64,000 nt of DNA from Hemileia vastatrix (GCA_030280995.1 JASXTE010000001.1:2464001-2528000), one strand, 5' to 3'. Positions 32,452 to 45,530 are shown, counted from the stretch's first letter. Numbers and translations are program-made. Notes: generated from the sequence alone by a model not told the origin.

Positions 32452-35400
32452 ATGGCTCCCTCTTCCCCTCTGCCTTCTGAAGTGGAGTCTTCTCTTTCTA
32501 TTCTGTCTCCTACCGCCTCATCTACTTCCTCCACCACACACACTCTACTTCACTCTTCCATTCCTTCTGGTTTTCGTACTCTGCGTTCCAAATTGTTTCC
32601 TTCTTCTACTCCTTCACCCACTCAACCTAAACCACCTCTTCCACCCCCTCTCTCTGGTGAACTGCATATCTACTCCATTCCACTCCATGTCGCCAAACAG
32701 CCTTCTCATAATCCTGGCCCGCCCTCGCTCACCAACCCCCAGCGGAAAAATGGTATCTGCAGTCCTGCTCATGTCAATCTGCTATCTTCTTCCCCACCAT
32801 CCAATCCACGCCTTTCAACTCCCCTTTCTGGATCTTTCCATACTCACCGGACAACGTCTATCAGTTCAGGTAGCGGCCTGGGTGCCAAATCTGGCCCAAA
32901 GATTTACAAAGTGGCGAGCATCGACCAGCTCGCTGTCACATCTTCTACCTTCCAGCCGCTTGACCAAATTTTATCTATCGCCCATAGCCCTGCAGCCTCG
33001 GCATTTATCCCCTCTTCCAACGCATACAACTCTAACTCTAATTATGCTCGCTCCTCTAATTCATTCAAACAATTTCCCCAGCTCCCCCCCAACTTATCCA
33101 CCCACTCAAACTCTTCCTCTTCAGGTTGGCTTTTTTTTGGTTGCTATTCCTGCTTGCTCATATCCATGACTCATCATCAATCACACCCTTTTTTCTTTTC
33201 TTTTCATTTGTTTTATTTTTTATTTTATTTTTTAAAAAAAAAAAAAAACTCAAAAATTAAAAGCCTCTGTTTTAACAAGACCTTTATCAGCAGAATCGAT
33301 GAACTACTCCTATCAGCCTTTAGTTAATCCTGCTTTGAGCTATGGATCTAATCCATCCACTCCCGTGTCACAAAATTTTTCACAAACCACTAACTCAACT
33401 CCCATTTCTGACTTATCTACGATGGTAGAGCCCCCTACTTCAGCAGAGGGCCCAATCTCTTCAACTCGCTATGAAACGCCTTCCAATATGCAATTTGGAT
33501 CTTCTCCACCTTTTTCATCTTTGCTTGAAAAGAACCAGCCACCTACTTCAGGTTTCATAGATGGCCTGAAAATTTATGGTGCGCAAATTAGCGGGCCCAG
33601 TGATGAACTTCAAAGGCAGTTAAATCAACCCCAAGTTCAGGAATCAAATCTTGGTATCATTATCCCGTCGAGGTCGCCTTCACCTTATCTTCCTCCACCT
33701 AAAACGGCTAATGATAGCAGTCATGGCCCGCGGTCTCGTGCACAATCTTCCTCCACCCAACCCTCCTCTTTGTCTAGTTCAATGTGAGCAATTTATTTGA
33801 GCTATCATAAGCTATTCTTCATAAAATTTACTTATCTGATTGCCAAACCTTTAACTCAGGATTAACTTACAAATTTCGAATGATGATACAAGTGCGACTC
33901 CTCCCCATTTGATCAAACCCCGTCAGCGACTTGACTCTGACATCAGTATTACATCCTCTCTGGCTACCATACCTGCTTTAGTAGAGTCTGATACTAAGTT
34001 GAATAAAATTAATCATTTGGGACGGACGTTTGATACAAATCAGATTGAGCCTGGATTGATGAAACTTCTTTCGTTAGTAATTCTAGCTTTTCCTCTGTTT
34101 ATAATCAGGTCATCTTTAACTTATCAATCTCTTTTTTCTCTTCCCCATTTTTCAACTAGACCAAACCAACTAGGGAGCTCTCATACTGAGCTACTCTCAA
34201 ATCGACGGAGGTCCACAGATGTGTCTACTGATAATCCAACTATGGCTTGTGGTTCTAATTATTCCACTGGACCAGATGATACAAGCTCATGGAAAGACTC
34301 TCAAAAAACAAATCTTTCTTTCAATCACTCATCGCCACCTCTGAGTCAAAGCTACCCTTCTACTGGTTCACCAAGGCTGCAATATCCTCGATCAGACTAT
34401 GGTGCTTCCACTTCAGAATTTACGACATCTAATTCAACCTTTTCACCCTCTAGTCAAGGACGAGCACACCGAGCTGCTTCAACCAGTTTGTTCAGGCCAT
34501 CCATATCAGTTACTACAAAAGCATTGAGAAGTCAGGCTGGAAGAAAATGGCAACAAGATTGTGGTGACCATGAGTACTTAACAGATATCCCTCCAACTCC
34601 CCGCACTTCTATCAGCACCCCTCCAGGTCAAATTCGAGAAGAGACCTTTGCAGATTTTGATCATTTGGTCAAAAATCCTGTCTCTTTTACTCAGGAGGAT
34701 CATAAATTATATCACTCCTCGTCCCCCTCTTCGCCTCTTTATCCCCGTCAAGATTCTTTGTCCTCACGCAAAAGCCCGCCACGCCCAGTTCCTAATTTTA
34801 ACTCTTCGCATCATTCTAGGCGCTCTCCACATTCTAATGGAAGTAGTGTTACAGCTATCAGTATGGCTAACGTGCGAAAATCATTTGAAAACAATGATCA
34901 TCATCGCTCCACTACTTGGCTTGAAGATTATGATTTAAGAAAGTCTGGAAATAATAGCTGGGGCTCTGAAACACCGTCTAACAGAATGGTATCAAGCCGC
35001 CTGGGTCAAACAGTAGATTTTTCTGGAGGTGGGCGAGATGATCTCGAATCTCTTGATGGATCAACCAGTTCGGGTGCTGCTAGTATGTTAAACAATGGCA
35101 GTCTACATCTCAACGGTTTAAAAGCTAGTGATATCAAAACCATGAATAAGTTGGATATATTTTTGCTAGCTTCGAAAGCTCATGCTCAAGTAAAGTTGGT
35201 CACTCAGCAATATGAGATTGAGAAAGAAGCAATATTAGATGCCCTCAATGAATCTCGAGAAACGTGCAACGAACTACGAAATCAAGCATCTCATCTCGAA
35301 AACATAGCTTTACAAGCTCAAAACGAAGAACGACTTTTTCTTCAGCTTAATGAAATGGAAGAAGAAAAAGATTCCTGGAAAAACAGATCACGTGAATTAG

Positions 35401-36842
35401 CTAATAAAGTAAACAGACTAGAGGAAGAACTATTGGATTCCCGCACTGAAGTTGAACGCTTGAGAGGGCGGGAGCAGATGCTCTTGTTGGAGAAAAGCCG
35501 GTTAGAAAATCAAGCGAATTCCATGGCCAATGAATTAAAGAGAGCTGTGGTTGATTTACGTAGCGCATCCAACTCTTCCTTGTCTAAGTTTGAATCATCT
35601 TCTTACTCACAGGCAGACCGACGTAATTTGTCAAGTGATTCATTGAACCAAAACTTTAAAGCTAGTTTTCAATTTCCTAAAGCAAGGAGTCATTTGAATC
35701 TATCTTCAAATCGATCTTCATCATCTGCTTCTATTCATCCACCTACAAAGAATTATGATTCTTTAAGATCATCAAAGAAGGAAGAACGAAAATTTGAGGA
35801 TGAATCTGATGATTTACCCGAAAAAAATTGGAATGATCTACATGACCGAACATGGCGCTCGGATAGTAGGCAAACCGCGTATAAAACAACCAATGCGAAT
35901 GCTAATGTTAATGCCGATATTGACTCTCCACGCAACAAAAACCCACCAGGGATGTCTTTGAAAAGCGCAAGATCAGAGTCTTCGCTTAGAAATAAGTTTG
36001 ATAAAAGATCTATTTCGATTCCTTATGAGATACTACAACATTCTGCTTTGAGGGAAAAAGGTTCTGTTGGGTCTGATGACTCAGGGCGATCGAATAGCCT
36101 TCAATCTGCGTCTGATACGGCATCCAACTCTACTTTGAAACGTGGTCAACCGCCATTGCCACCATCTGTGATGGGCAGATCTCTGAAAACTGCGTATTCT
36201 AAAAATGAACAGGAAGACGTATTGATGTCTCATTTCGGAGCCAGTACGAGTAGTGGTAGCAACCTACATCAGAATCAAAAACCGTCTCAACAGAATCCTC
36301 AAAGAAAAAGAACTGAAACATTTACTTCTCTTGAAATTTCAAGATACCATCATCAAATTCAGCAGCAGCAAAATCCATCAGTCAGCAAACTCAAAACTCG
36401 AGATCGGAAGAGATCTAATATTCATAATGATACTCAATTTGATAAATCTGATGACCTTTCCTTTATTTCACCAAACCACTATTCTTCACGTTTTCCAGAA
36501 ATTACGAAAGAACCTTCTGCTACTGAAGAATGTGACATGAATAATTTTGAGTCTCCATCCCAAGAGCAACAAGAATTGGATGAAGAACCGTGTTCACCTT
36601 CATCGACTATATTTGCTGATCACATTAAAAGATCATCAACTGGTTCATCAATTGGCTGTGGAAGTAGTTTACATCTTAGTCCTGAGGATGATATGTTTTT
36701 ACAAGATCTTGAAGAACAAGGAGATGAACAAGCGGATGATTTTGATATTGAACAAGGTTATGACAGTGATATTAGTCGTCGAAAGTTTGATCAATTTTAT
36801 CGTCAAGTGAATGCTCATAATGATAATCTTCGCGGGTTTTAA
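32452..36842 (+). CDS. Large Ser-rich protein with central coiled coil; 3 or 4 exons
   Basis: Exon 1 is 32452-33124, exon 2 33291-33783, exon 3 33860-36842 (TAA stop). Joined, they give 1382 codons with phase kept at each junction (GTTGGC..ATCAG; GTGAGC..CTCAG). Exon 2 could also start at 33294, because the acceptor is CAGCAG and both keep frame. A hydrophobic segment at 34073-34159 is probably a fourth, in-frame intron of 87 bp (GTTAGT donor, long pyrimidine tract, CTAG acceptor); an alternative is GT at 34109. Removing the 87 bp leaves 1353 residues. The protein is Ser/Pro/Asn-rich and mostly disordered. Around residues 815-955 there is a coiled coil (35140-35560) rich in Glu, Leu and Arg. 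The C-terminus is acidic. I do not recognise the family; a cytoskeletal or polarity scaffold is possible but unproven. The only intact gene in the window. Confidence 0.85.
34073..34159 (+). other. Probable in-frame intron in exon 3 of the Ser-rich gene
   Basis: The 87-bp stretch begins GTTAGT and ends with a pyrimidine-rich tract and CAACTAG. Read through, it gives a hydrophobic run quite unlike the rest of the protein; spliced out, the frame continues directly. An alternative start for the same acceptor is the GT at 34109 (51 bp, also in frame). Read-through as a membrane segment is the competing view. Confidence 0.6.
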
Positions 36843-37273
36843 GTGTTTGGTTACGTATATTGGGTGATCAAATTCAAATCATGATGTGTATATCTAAATA
36901 ATTAATCTCTACTCTCTATACTCATATATATCCTTATGTATATTATAATATATTGCTTTAATCCCTTACTCTTTTATTTTATTACAAGTTGATGAGAATT
37001 TACCTTTGATTTTCATTTGATCTACCAGCTGGTATCCAAAAAAGAATTAAAGCTGAATTGAGATGTTTATATTGATGAATGTAAAATTAATTTATTCATG
37101 TGTGGGCTTTCTTTTTCCTATCTTTTTTTTTTTTTTTTTTTTTTTTTTTAGTATGATTTTTGAGTGAATTGGAGTGAATATAATAGTTTGTGTTGAATCT
37201 AGATGACTTTTTTTTTTCTTTAAGAATTAATGTTGTTGATTTAGAGTTGATTTTTATTTCATTTTTTATTTTT

Positions 37274-37304
<31 letters not shown>

Positions 37305-37661
37305 GGAAGAGGTTGAAATTGAATTATATATATATATAAAGCTAACCTCTATGGAATGAAATAATGTGTCAGTGTGTGCTAGTATCTAAGTATGATTTAA
37401 TAGTAAATATTAATATGGTCTTACTACTTATTGATAATTGATTTGGTGATTAAACCTCATGGGAAGACTAATAAAATAGTTATTCTCAATATAAACTCAC
37501 AATACTTGGATTTTATGCATGCTAGTGGTGGAAAATAGATCAATGAAATAGAGTTATAGCTTATATAAAAAGATAATATCAATTTATAAATGCTTTATAA
37601 TATATTTCTATATGATAATAATTGTGTTATAGAGTTTATTTGATTTGTAGTAAGTAAGTGG
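36843..37661. other. 3' flank of the Ser-rich gene with simple repeats
   Basis: Holds a T27 run (37123-37149), a GA-rich microsatellite (37274-37304) and a short TA run (about 37325-37338). No ORF of note. The transcript end of the preceding gene presumably lies in the first few hundred bases, but I see no decisive signal. Confidence 0.6.
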
Positions 37662-38547
37662 TGTCTAATAACCCATCAAATCCTCCCTTACTTATACCAA
37701 AATCCACTGGAGTGCACAGACCTTCAATCCAGATGATGTCACTGCTATCCCCAGCAATTACAGCACTGTGAGGGCCCATCGACTCCCCATGGCGTCAACT
37801 TCAAGAATTTTCAACACCCAGACATCCAGTAAGGACTCTCCATCACAATTAATGATACCACAGACCCATACCATAAATAGAATAAACAGATAAAAGTGGA
37901 TACCATAAAGAAACAGGTAAAATAACTCATCCAAAGAGTATATAATGAAACCCAAAGCATATAAAGGAACCAAATTAACTGTCCAAGCCCCCAATAACAT
38001 CCCCAATCATCCATATTAACCCAGTAATGATATCCCAACCCATAAATCCGTGAAAATACATTAAAGGAAGCAGATTAAGTTATCCAAACTGGGTATATGC
38101 GCCTGAAAAAGGTGTACATGCCTGTGTAGGTGTTGTAAGTTCACTGAATACGTCCATATGACCTAAAATAAGCAGAAAAATAAAGGTTATAGGCTATTAA
38201 GAGGTTAAAACCCACTTATAGACCTAAATATACATAATATAACTACATATTTCACTGAATATGAGGTTTATGTATACATATGAGCTTATGTATGTCTATA
38301 ATTACTTAACATAACTTAAAATAAGTATATTATGACTCCATTAACACCTTAATAAGTATTATTAGGTTATGGATAAGCTTTATAAACTACTATAAGTCAT
38401 ATAATAGTGTAATAATTATATATATATGTATTAAAACCATATATATAAGCATTTTAACCTTATTTTTAAGTTATCAGCTTAATTTAATTAAGGTCATCTT
38501 ATTTTAAACATAAGAATTACTCAGTCCTGGGGATACCTAGGCTGAAA
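37662..38547 (-). repeat. Diverged LTR-like copy related to the two solo LTRs (left edge uncertain)
   Basis: Its right end, read on the minus strand, starts TTTCAGCCTAGGTATCCCCAGGACTGAG, closely matching the start of the solo LTR at 54733 (TGTCAGCCTG, then CCAGGACTGAG) and of the one at 45647-47170. Inner segments show only patchy similarity, such as GCCCCCAATAACATCCCC. The left edge at TGTCTAATAACCC is a guess. Possibly a related, older LTR. Confidence 0.45.
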
Positions 38548-40759
38548 TAATGATAGAAATGTAAAAATAACCTTTACAACCTGAAAAAGCAAGGGTAAAT
38601 TTGTTGGGACTAGATAATGGTGATAGAGGGAAATTAGGTTAGGGCACAATGCAGCCCACATGTACAGTGGCCTGTAACAAGCCAGCAACCAAAATTCATT
38701 TTTGAAACTTGCATATCACCTGCCTCCTCCAGGCTCCAATTCACACCACCAGCACAACTTCCATTCATCAACAATCTTATTCTTTTATGGCAATGTATTT
38801 TTTTATCTGTTGTAGACAAGAAAGAGTTCTATAATACAAAGCTATAGACACAATTCCAAGATGGGTTGTTTCTCCTTCCTAAATATAACTTTAAAAAGAA
38901 GCACCTGCCACTCTAATAGCTAAAGACAGTGAAAGCACATATCATAAGTCTGGTTATTTATTCTGAGTGTGGAGGTGGAAGTAGAAAGATGGTTAATAAT
39001 AATAAAAGGAATAAAAGATAAATATATTCTAATACAAGCAATAAAACTGTTGGCTAGATCTATTCTCAGTAAGTGCTAGTAATCTCAGTCACTCCCTCTT
39101 GAAGCACTCTATCTAATACTATCCTTACTGCAGCAATAAAATAACTCTACAGTGCTACTTCTGGTATGCACACCCAATATGTACAAAAAAAAATAAAAAA
39201 AATATTTTTATCTATTAATTACTAACTTACATGCACACACACACATACCTCTACTATTTACAAGTGAGTACTTACATACATTTGTATGTTCAGTGCCCCT
39301 TTCCTATGTTTCCTTGCCCTACAGGTTTTCCTACACAAGTTCAGCACTAATACAAGTATATCAAATGGTATCTAAATATATCAAAGATCTAAGTACATTT
39401 ATTAGCATAGGTTTTGCCTCCAATAGCACCTGAAACCTACACTCCTTAAGCTCCCTCACTAAATAATAGGTACTGCACCACCTTTCATACCTATTGCAAT
39501 GACCCACACTGGCAACACAAGTATCCACTAATTGTGAAACCCTTCACGCTTCAGCAAATGACTTTCATATCTTGAGTCCTATCTTTCTTATCCTTATCTT
39601 GAGCACTAATTTTAAAGCCTTTTGTATTTCTAGCACTTCTACTTATTTTTCTAACACATTTTCTATCTTCATGGGCAGGCACAGCTTCTCCCAAAAGTGT
39701 TACTGCTAACTTAAGCGTAAAATTCCATTCCACTTCTATTGCCGCCTTGTAAGTCCATATCATACATCTAGCACTTCCCATTAATTTTTGCAAGTACATA
39801 CCATATTTCCTTGTCCTTTAGCTCATTATGTACTTACCCTAACCTTTTTCTTGCCGTAGCTTATAATTCCATAATACACACAAAAAAAAACTGTGTGCAG
39901 AGAGTCTACCTTTTCTGCTCTATCACATCCCTTTGTTGGGCTCATGTAGCCATCCTACTTGAAAACCCTTTTGTTGTTCTTGCTGTGAGCTGCAAAATTT
40001 CTGCGTTACTGTGAGATGTATACCACAGTCTCCCTCTACTCATGAATGTCCCCAGGTGCACACTTCTTGTAAAAATTTAGAAGCATTAAAAACACAATTT
40101 GTAATGGTATGTTGAAATCAGCCCTCCCCACAGCTAAGCCAGTCTTAAAAGCTACAAAATGTTTAGAATAATTTTATATTTCTTGCACATAAAAATAGAC
40201 ACACCCCAATTTAAATTGAAAGAAAAGTGATCTTAAATGTTCAAATAATTTTATTTAATTGTTAATATATGGTGAAATTATAAGGCACTATATTAAATCA
40301 TTCAAGAAAAATATTTTGGGAATTAATATCTTCCATTAAATTTCCCCAGTAATAATTTGAAACAAAAATTGAATTCTAATTATTCAAAAAGATTTTATTA
40401 ACTATTATTAATATTTAAAATATCTGAAAAATGTAAAACACTTATAAATATGAAGGGAATAATACTTTGGTGATAAAATTAATCTCTAATATAAATATCT
40501 ATTATGTTTTATATTCAATAAATAAAAAGGGTATGCATGTAATAGTATCTTTTACAATATATTAACCCTTTTTCTTCACAATATGGAAAAATAAAAATAT
40601 AAAATGAAATTTTATTAGAATAAATGGTATAAAAATGTTTGTTTGATTTCTATTTTTTTGAGTTGATTCTATTCCTGTTTCCATGCTATATAACATATTT
40701 CGCATGTTTTATTAATATTTTATTTTGTAGAACACTATTACTTACCTCTCCATTCCTAC
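38548..40759. other. No recognisable gene
   Basis: AT-rich DNA with short dinucleotide runs (for example ACACACAC near 39235). ORFs of 60-80 codons on either strand have no recognisable domain. I see no transposon end here. Confidence 0.55.
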
Positions 40760-41350
40760 CTTCTGTCTTACATAAAAAATTATCTTCAATATTATTCCCC
40801 TGTTAAAAATTTCTTTTCTTTTCCCTCAACACAATTATTTTCATAATTTTAAACCCTTTCTTCTACTATCAAATAATCTCTGACCCTTTAAAAGTGTCTC
40901 TACCCCTTTCCACTTCATCCCATCTCTATTTATCACTTCCCCATACCTTTATGTCTGTTATAGCTCATAGAAACCAAGATGTTTTTTGAGAAGGAAATAA
41001 AAAGGGATTGATGAGAGGGTAAGTGTAGAAAAAGGAAAAGGGTGATGATAAAAATTGAAGATATGGGTTGGAAAAAAAGGGGTATAGAGGGAAGTAAAAT
41101 GGGTTTAAAGAGGCTGTAAATATAATAGAGGATAGAAAAAGGGATCAGAATGGGTTTTATTGTTTATTGAAGGGTATTGGAAGGAGTGGGGACCAATTTT
41201 ATGGGACAAGAAACAGGTTAATATTTGTGAGATAGGGAGTGAAAGAAAAAGGAGGTGAGAAAAGTGAAAGGTTAAAGGAAGGTAGAAAAACATTTGTTGA
41301 GAAAATATGATCACATATAAAAGTGCTAGTAAGAGTGAGAAAATTAGAAA
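40760..41350. repeat. Polypyrimidine to polypurine switch
   Basis: The plus strand is C/T-rich from about 40760 to 40960 and G/A-rich from about 40980 to 41350. Similar to 14880-15480 and 58340-59060. It probably belongs to the TIR element whose right end is at 44486. Confidence 0.55.
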
Positions 41351-42939
41351 AAGTGGTTGAGAAAAATTGAAATAAGAGTTTTTTAAAATAAGAGGGTGGA
41401 TGCTATTGTATTACCAAACATCAGAATTCACCTTCATCTTATATTTCTTACTACAGAAGAAGATTTATTTCAATTATATGAATACTGAGTTATGTCCTAA
41501 AATTCTTCACCCTGTTATACTAAAGTGGAGACCTCCATTTTAAATTTAACTGAAATTTAATTCAAGTTTAAGACCTTGTATAGATCTTAATTAATTCAAG
41601 ATATATAAGTTTTTACTACTTATATCAATAATAAAAATTTAAAAATCATAAGTAATGAAATATTGAAATTAATCAATACATAGTAATACATTCCTTCTTT
41701 CCAATAATTTCATTTTATGACAATAATAATTATATATCTCTTTGAAAAATTATGCAGATTTTTTTATCTATAAAATATTTTGGGGAAAAAAAACTAAAAT
41801 TAAACTCAAAAATCTCTAAGATATTTAGTATAAATTAGAAGAAGGCATTAACATTAAATAAAATTCATAATTAAATATTATTCCACACATTTAAACAAGA
41901 TTTTTGGGATAAAGTTATTGAATTTTAATCTCCTATAGTGCGCTTATTGTCAGTTACAGATGAATCTCCATAAAATTCCACTTGAAATTTCATACAAGAC
42001 CTTATTACATGTTTGAAATTTGAGCTTCAACTTTTAATTTTTATATAATCATCTAAAAAAAATTAATTCAATTTATTTTCAATAAATTCAAATACATTTT
42101 TTTAATATATTGTTTTAATGCTCATCCTTCTATTGCCTAAGTAATTTTTTTAAAAAAAAACATTTAGTTAATAGAATCATATCTTTAAAGAATTTTTAAT
42201 ATCTTATCACAAGGTTAATCTCATTCTTGATAGATCTCTTATTGAACTCCCAATGCAAATCTCATCCTGAGCTTTCTTCAAATTAACTTCAACATTAAAC
42301 ATATTTAATTTCTTTGAATTTTTTAAAAAAGTTTTAAAAATGAATAAAGTGGTATATGGTGTAAATGATAAGCTTTAGATTTAATTACATAGGTATCTGG
42401 GAATATAGATACCTATTAAACTCATTTGTATTCAGTTTTTTTTAAATGAGAGCTATAAGAGCCCCATTCATGAAGAAGTATTTTATTTACTCCTATATAT
42501 ATTGATAAACAGCTTATCAGGCTTCAAGGTCTGTCTGTAGTTTATATTCTGATGCATTTGTATATCTATATTCTTTCAACTAAATTGAAAAAACCTAGCT
42601 CATGAAAAAAGTTAATATTTTTGATAATTTTTCTTAATGAGTTATAAATTTTCTTTTATTTTTATGATGCCATGTAAAAAAATATTTACTTTACTTAATT
42701 TTATTTTATTTGATCTGGATTTGCTTTATTTTAATCTATCATACTATATAATACTGTATTATATTATATTATTTTTCATTTCATTTCACTTACTATTATT
42801 CTATTTAATTTAATTTTGTTTTATTTTATTTTAGTATATTTTATTCCCTTACATTTTAATTTTATTATCTTATTTTATTCAAAAAGGTGATATTAAATGT
42901 TCAAATAACAGTATTTGGATTCCCAAAATGAGCTGGTGA
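41351..42939. other. AT-rich DNA, no gene
   Basis: Very AT-rich, with pentameric TTTTA/ATTTT runs near 42760-42880. No ORF above background. Possibly the interior of the TIR element ending at 44486. Confidence 0.5.
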
Positions 42940-43235
42940 ACTCTGATGTAAACCCATAGATCAGAGTACCACATTAAATTTTGAGAAGGTGACCTCTGAT
43001 CTACATCTTTACATCAGAGTTCACCAACCATTTTTATGCATGTAGACTCTGATCTATGGCCATACATTGGAGTACCACATTCAATTTTGAGCATGTGACC
43101 TCTGATCTACAGCTTTACATCACAGTTCACCAACCATTTTTATGCATGTTTACTCTGATCTACAGCCATACATCAGAGTACCACATCCAATTTTTTGCCT
43201 ATGAACTCTGATATATGGCTGTATATCAGAGTTCA
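42940..43235. repeat. Cluster of six short hairpins built on ACTCTGAT/ATCAGAGT
   Basis: Inverted pairs at 42940-42967, 42991-43022, 43044-43073, 43097-43128, 43151-43180 and 43202-43235. Each has arms of 8-15 bases (for example TACTCTGATCTA with ACATCAGAGTA) and a loop of a few bases. Linkers alternate between a CACATTCAATTTTGAG type and a CACCAACCATTTTTATGC type, so pairs of hairpins form a higher-order unit of about 105 bp. Confidence 0.85.
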
Positions 43236-43499
43236 ACAGCCACTTTTAACCAACTTAATGCTTCTACATGGCTATACATATCCATCAAATCTAATAAAAT
43301 GAATTAAATGACATTAAGACTTATTATAATGTAATTGAATATAAAAAAGACAGATAGATGAGTATAATAGCTAGGATTAAGAAAAGATAAATAAAAATGG
43401 TATAAAATGAGATAAAACAAAATAAATCATTATTATATTTTTTGAAAAGGAATGTAATAAAGTGGAATAAAATAAAATAAAATTATATAATACATAACC

Positions 43500-44330
43500 A
43501 AATACAACTCAATACAATACAATACAATTTGATTTGATTTGATTTGAGGTAATGAATTAAATAAAATGAATGTATTAAAATATAATAAAATAAAATCAAT
43601 TTAAAAAGTTACATAATATAACATAAAATCAATTGATACTGAATTTTTTTTTTAATATTTTATTCAATATAAATTTTAATATTTATACCCAAAATAATTT
43701 TTGTATCCATATTCATTATTTAATTGAATATAAATATTCAATATGAATTATGCATATTCATATTCAATATTATATTAAATATGCATTATGCAATACAATT
43801 TTCCATATTCATATTTAATATGAATTTTCATATTTATATTCAATATAAAATTTTTATTCATATTTTTTTTGGATGAATATTCAAAATTATTTTCTTTATA
43901 GATATGAATTATCAATTTAAATTTACATACTGAATACCACTCAGCAAGTGAATATTCAATATCACTTTTCCTGACTCAAAATAATGTTACATGACTGAAA
44001 AATATCAAAAAGTGAATCAAAAAAATACAATTTATAATAGTTCTCTGTAATGTGAAGTTTTGAAAACTCTGGTAATTTTGTTCAAACAATATTAAATATT
44101 TAAATATCATTTTTAATATGTTTCAATCTATTTTAAATAAGTAATAAATTAGATTAAAATATCACTTGAAAAATTGAAAGTTTTAAATGAGTTTTCAGCT
44201 CCATCTTGAACTATAATTTAAAATACTGAGTCAAAATTATGTGCTTAAGGTGTACAGTTTTTGAAATGATTACTAAAACTTTTTTCATTAAAAATTTAAG
44301 ATGAGTTCATTTCACTTTCATTATGATACC
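43500..44330. other. AT-rich DNA with ATATTCAATATGAAT-like words
   Basis: Between about 43680 and 43870 words such as ATATTCAATATGAAT and TATGCATATTCATATTC recur irregularly, resembling the 26-bp repeat at 8329-8460. Both lie a few hundred bases inside a right end of the TIR family (8879 and 44486). No gene. Confidence 0.5.
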
Positions 44331-44379
44331 ACAAAAGATTCAGCTAGGTTTGTACAATAGTTTAATTTAGTTTTCAAGC

Positions 44380-44486
44380 ACAGTTCAGTAAGAGTTCCAT
44401 CAAAGTTCAGTCTGAGTTCAATCTGAGTTCCATCTGACTTCAAGTTGAGGACTTGCTAGCAAGTCCCCCACAAATATTGCATGGTG
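44380..44486 (+). mobile_element. Right end of a CACCAC-family TIR element
   Basis: Subterminal words GTTCAGTCTGAGTTCAATCT and GAGTTCCATCTGACTTCAAG lead to the palindrome GACTTGCTAGCAAGTC (44450-44465), CCCCC and ATTGCATGGTG ending at 44486. It matches the ends at 16337 and 53641. The left end was not found upstream; it may be lost, or it may lie beyond a rearrangement. Confidence 0.72.
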
Positions 44487-44761
44487 TATCATTTTTCTCA
44501 AAATAATTTTCAAGTGAGCCTAAAGAGCTGGTTGAAGTATTTCCATGTTTCAAATGATGGTTCAAGTTCATTGAAGTTGAGACTCATTGCTTTAGTTTGG
44601 AGTTTGAGCTTGAAGGTTCAGGAAGCTCATCTAAAGCAGCTTGCAAAGTGAGATTCTCATTACCACAATCATTAATATTTTTAGAAATTTTAGTTTGAGT
44701 AGGAGGTGACTAGAAAATTAAGAATGAGAAATTTAGTGAAGAATTGATGAAAAAAGAAAAT

Positions 44762-45530
44762 TTAAACATACATTAAAATATTGGGGCTCTGAGGACTCAG
44801 ATATGCTCCAAAAGAATTTTTCTGCTTGATAGTTGGGATCATCTTCAGCTGGAATATGGTTAGAAGCTGGAGGGGATGGATGTTGTTGAAGTACAGGTGT
44901 GTCAGGAGGATTATTGGATGGTTGAGATCCAGAGGGTATATCCTTGGTAGTATCATGTAGAAACCAAGGTTTGACATCAACTCAGGAACCAAAAAGATTA
45001 TCCTTTTCTTTATAGAAAGGACATATGATGTTCAGATTTTTGGCAACAGCAGTGATTCTAATCTCCAAATCATCATTATCAATACCAAAGCCAGTGGAAT
45101 TGGTATCATGATGAGCCTTTTTATATTTTGATTTATAAATATTGAATCTATCATTTATTTGCTTAGGATTGATTTTGATTCTCCCTCTTTTTTTCTTCTC
45201 TGCCTCATTTGTCATCAACACGAAGCCATTGACCTTTGATGAAGGTGGATGTCCCATATGAGTGGGATTTTTTCATTCAAAAAATGCATCAAAAATTGAT
45301 TTAATTTTAAGGAAGTTTATGATGAGGAGATAATATTCCTTTTTCAGCTGTCCTGATGTTGATTTTTCAGGTGAGGGGCTTGCTTTACAAGGAGACTTTT
45401 GTGATGAAGCATTTTTTTGAGTTACCTTTTGAGTGTTGGAATCTCTGGGAGGAATTATGAGACTTTTACTTCACAAGAAAATGGATTAAGAGGTTGAAGA
45501 AATAAGTAAAAAAAAGGGAAAGATTCCTTC
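44762..45530 (-). pseudogene. MYB/SANT-like DNA-binding protein of transposon type (broken)
   Basis: The minus strand encodes GQLKKEYYLLIINFLKIKSI, then an in-frame TGA at about 45273-45275, then KVNGFVLMTNEAEKKKRGRI, QINDRFNIYKSKYKKAHHD, STGFGIDNDDLEIRI and a segment NIICPFYKEKDNLFGS, where the frame ends at 44982. A Pro/Ser-rich, acidic tail follows in shifted frames (to about 44762). The pattern (R-F-x2-Y-K-x2-Y-K, S-T-G-F-G, C-P-x-Y, D-x-L-F-G) is that of the MYB/SANT-like proteins I associate with transposons in rust genomes. They probably bind DNA. It lies 276 bp outside the TIR end at 44486. Confidence 0.65.

Noticed and set aside
34648..36810. Overlapping ORFs within the Ser-rich gene (34648-34938, 35753-35938, 36253-36540, 36547-36810)
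   Set aside because: They are shadows in other frames of the long open frame.
37758..38038. Minus-strand ORFs with Trp/Leu-rich membrane-like sequence
   Set aside because: They lie in an LTR-like repeat and overlap each other in two frames; no conserved motif.
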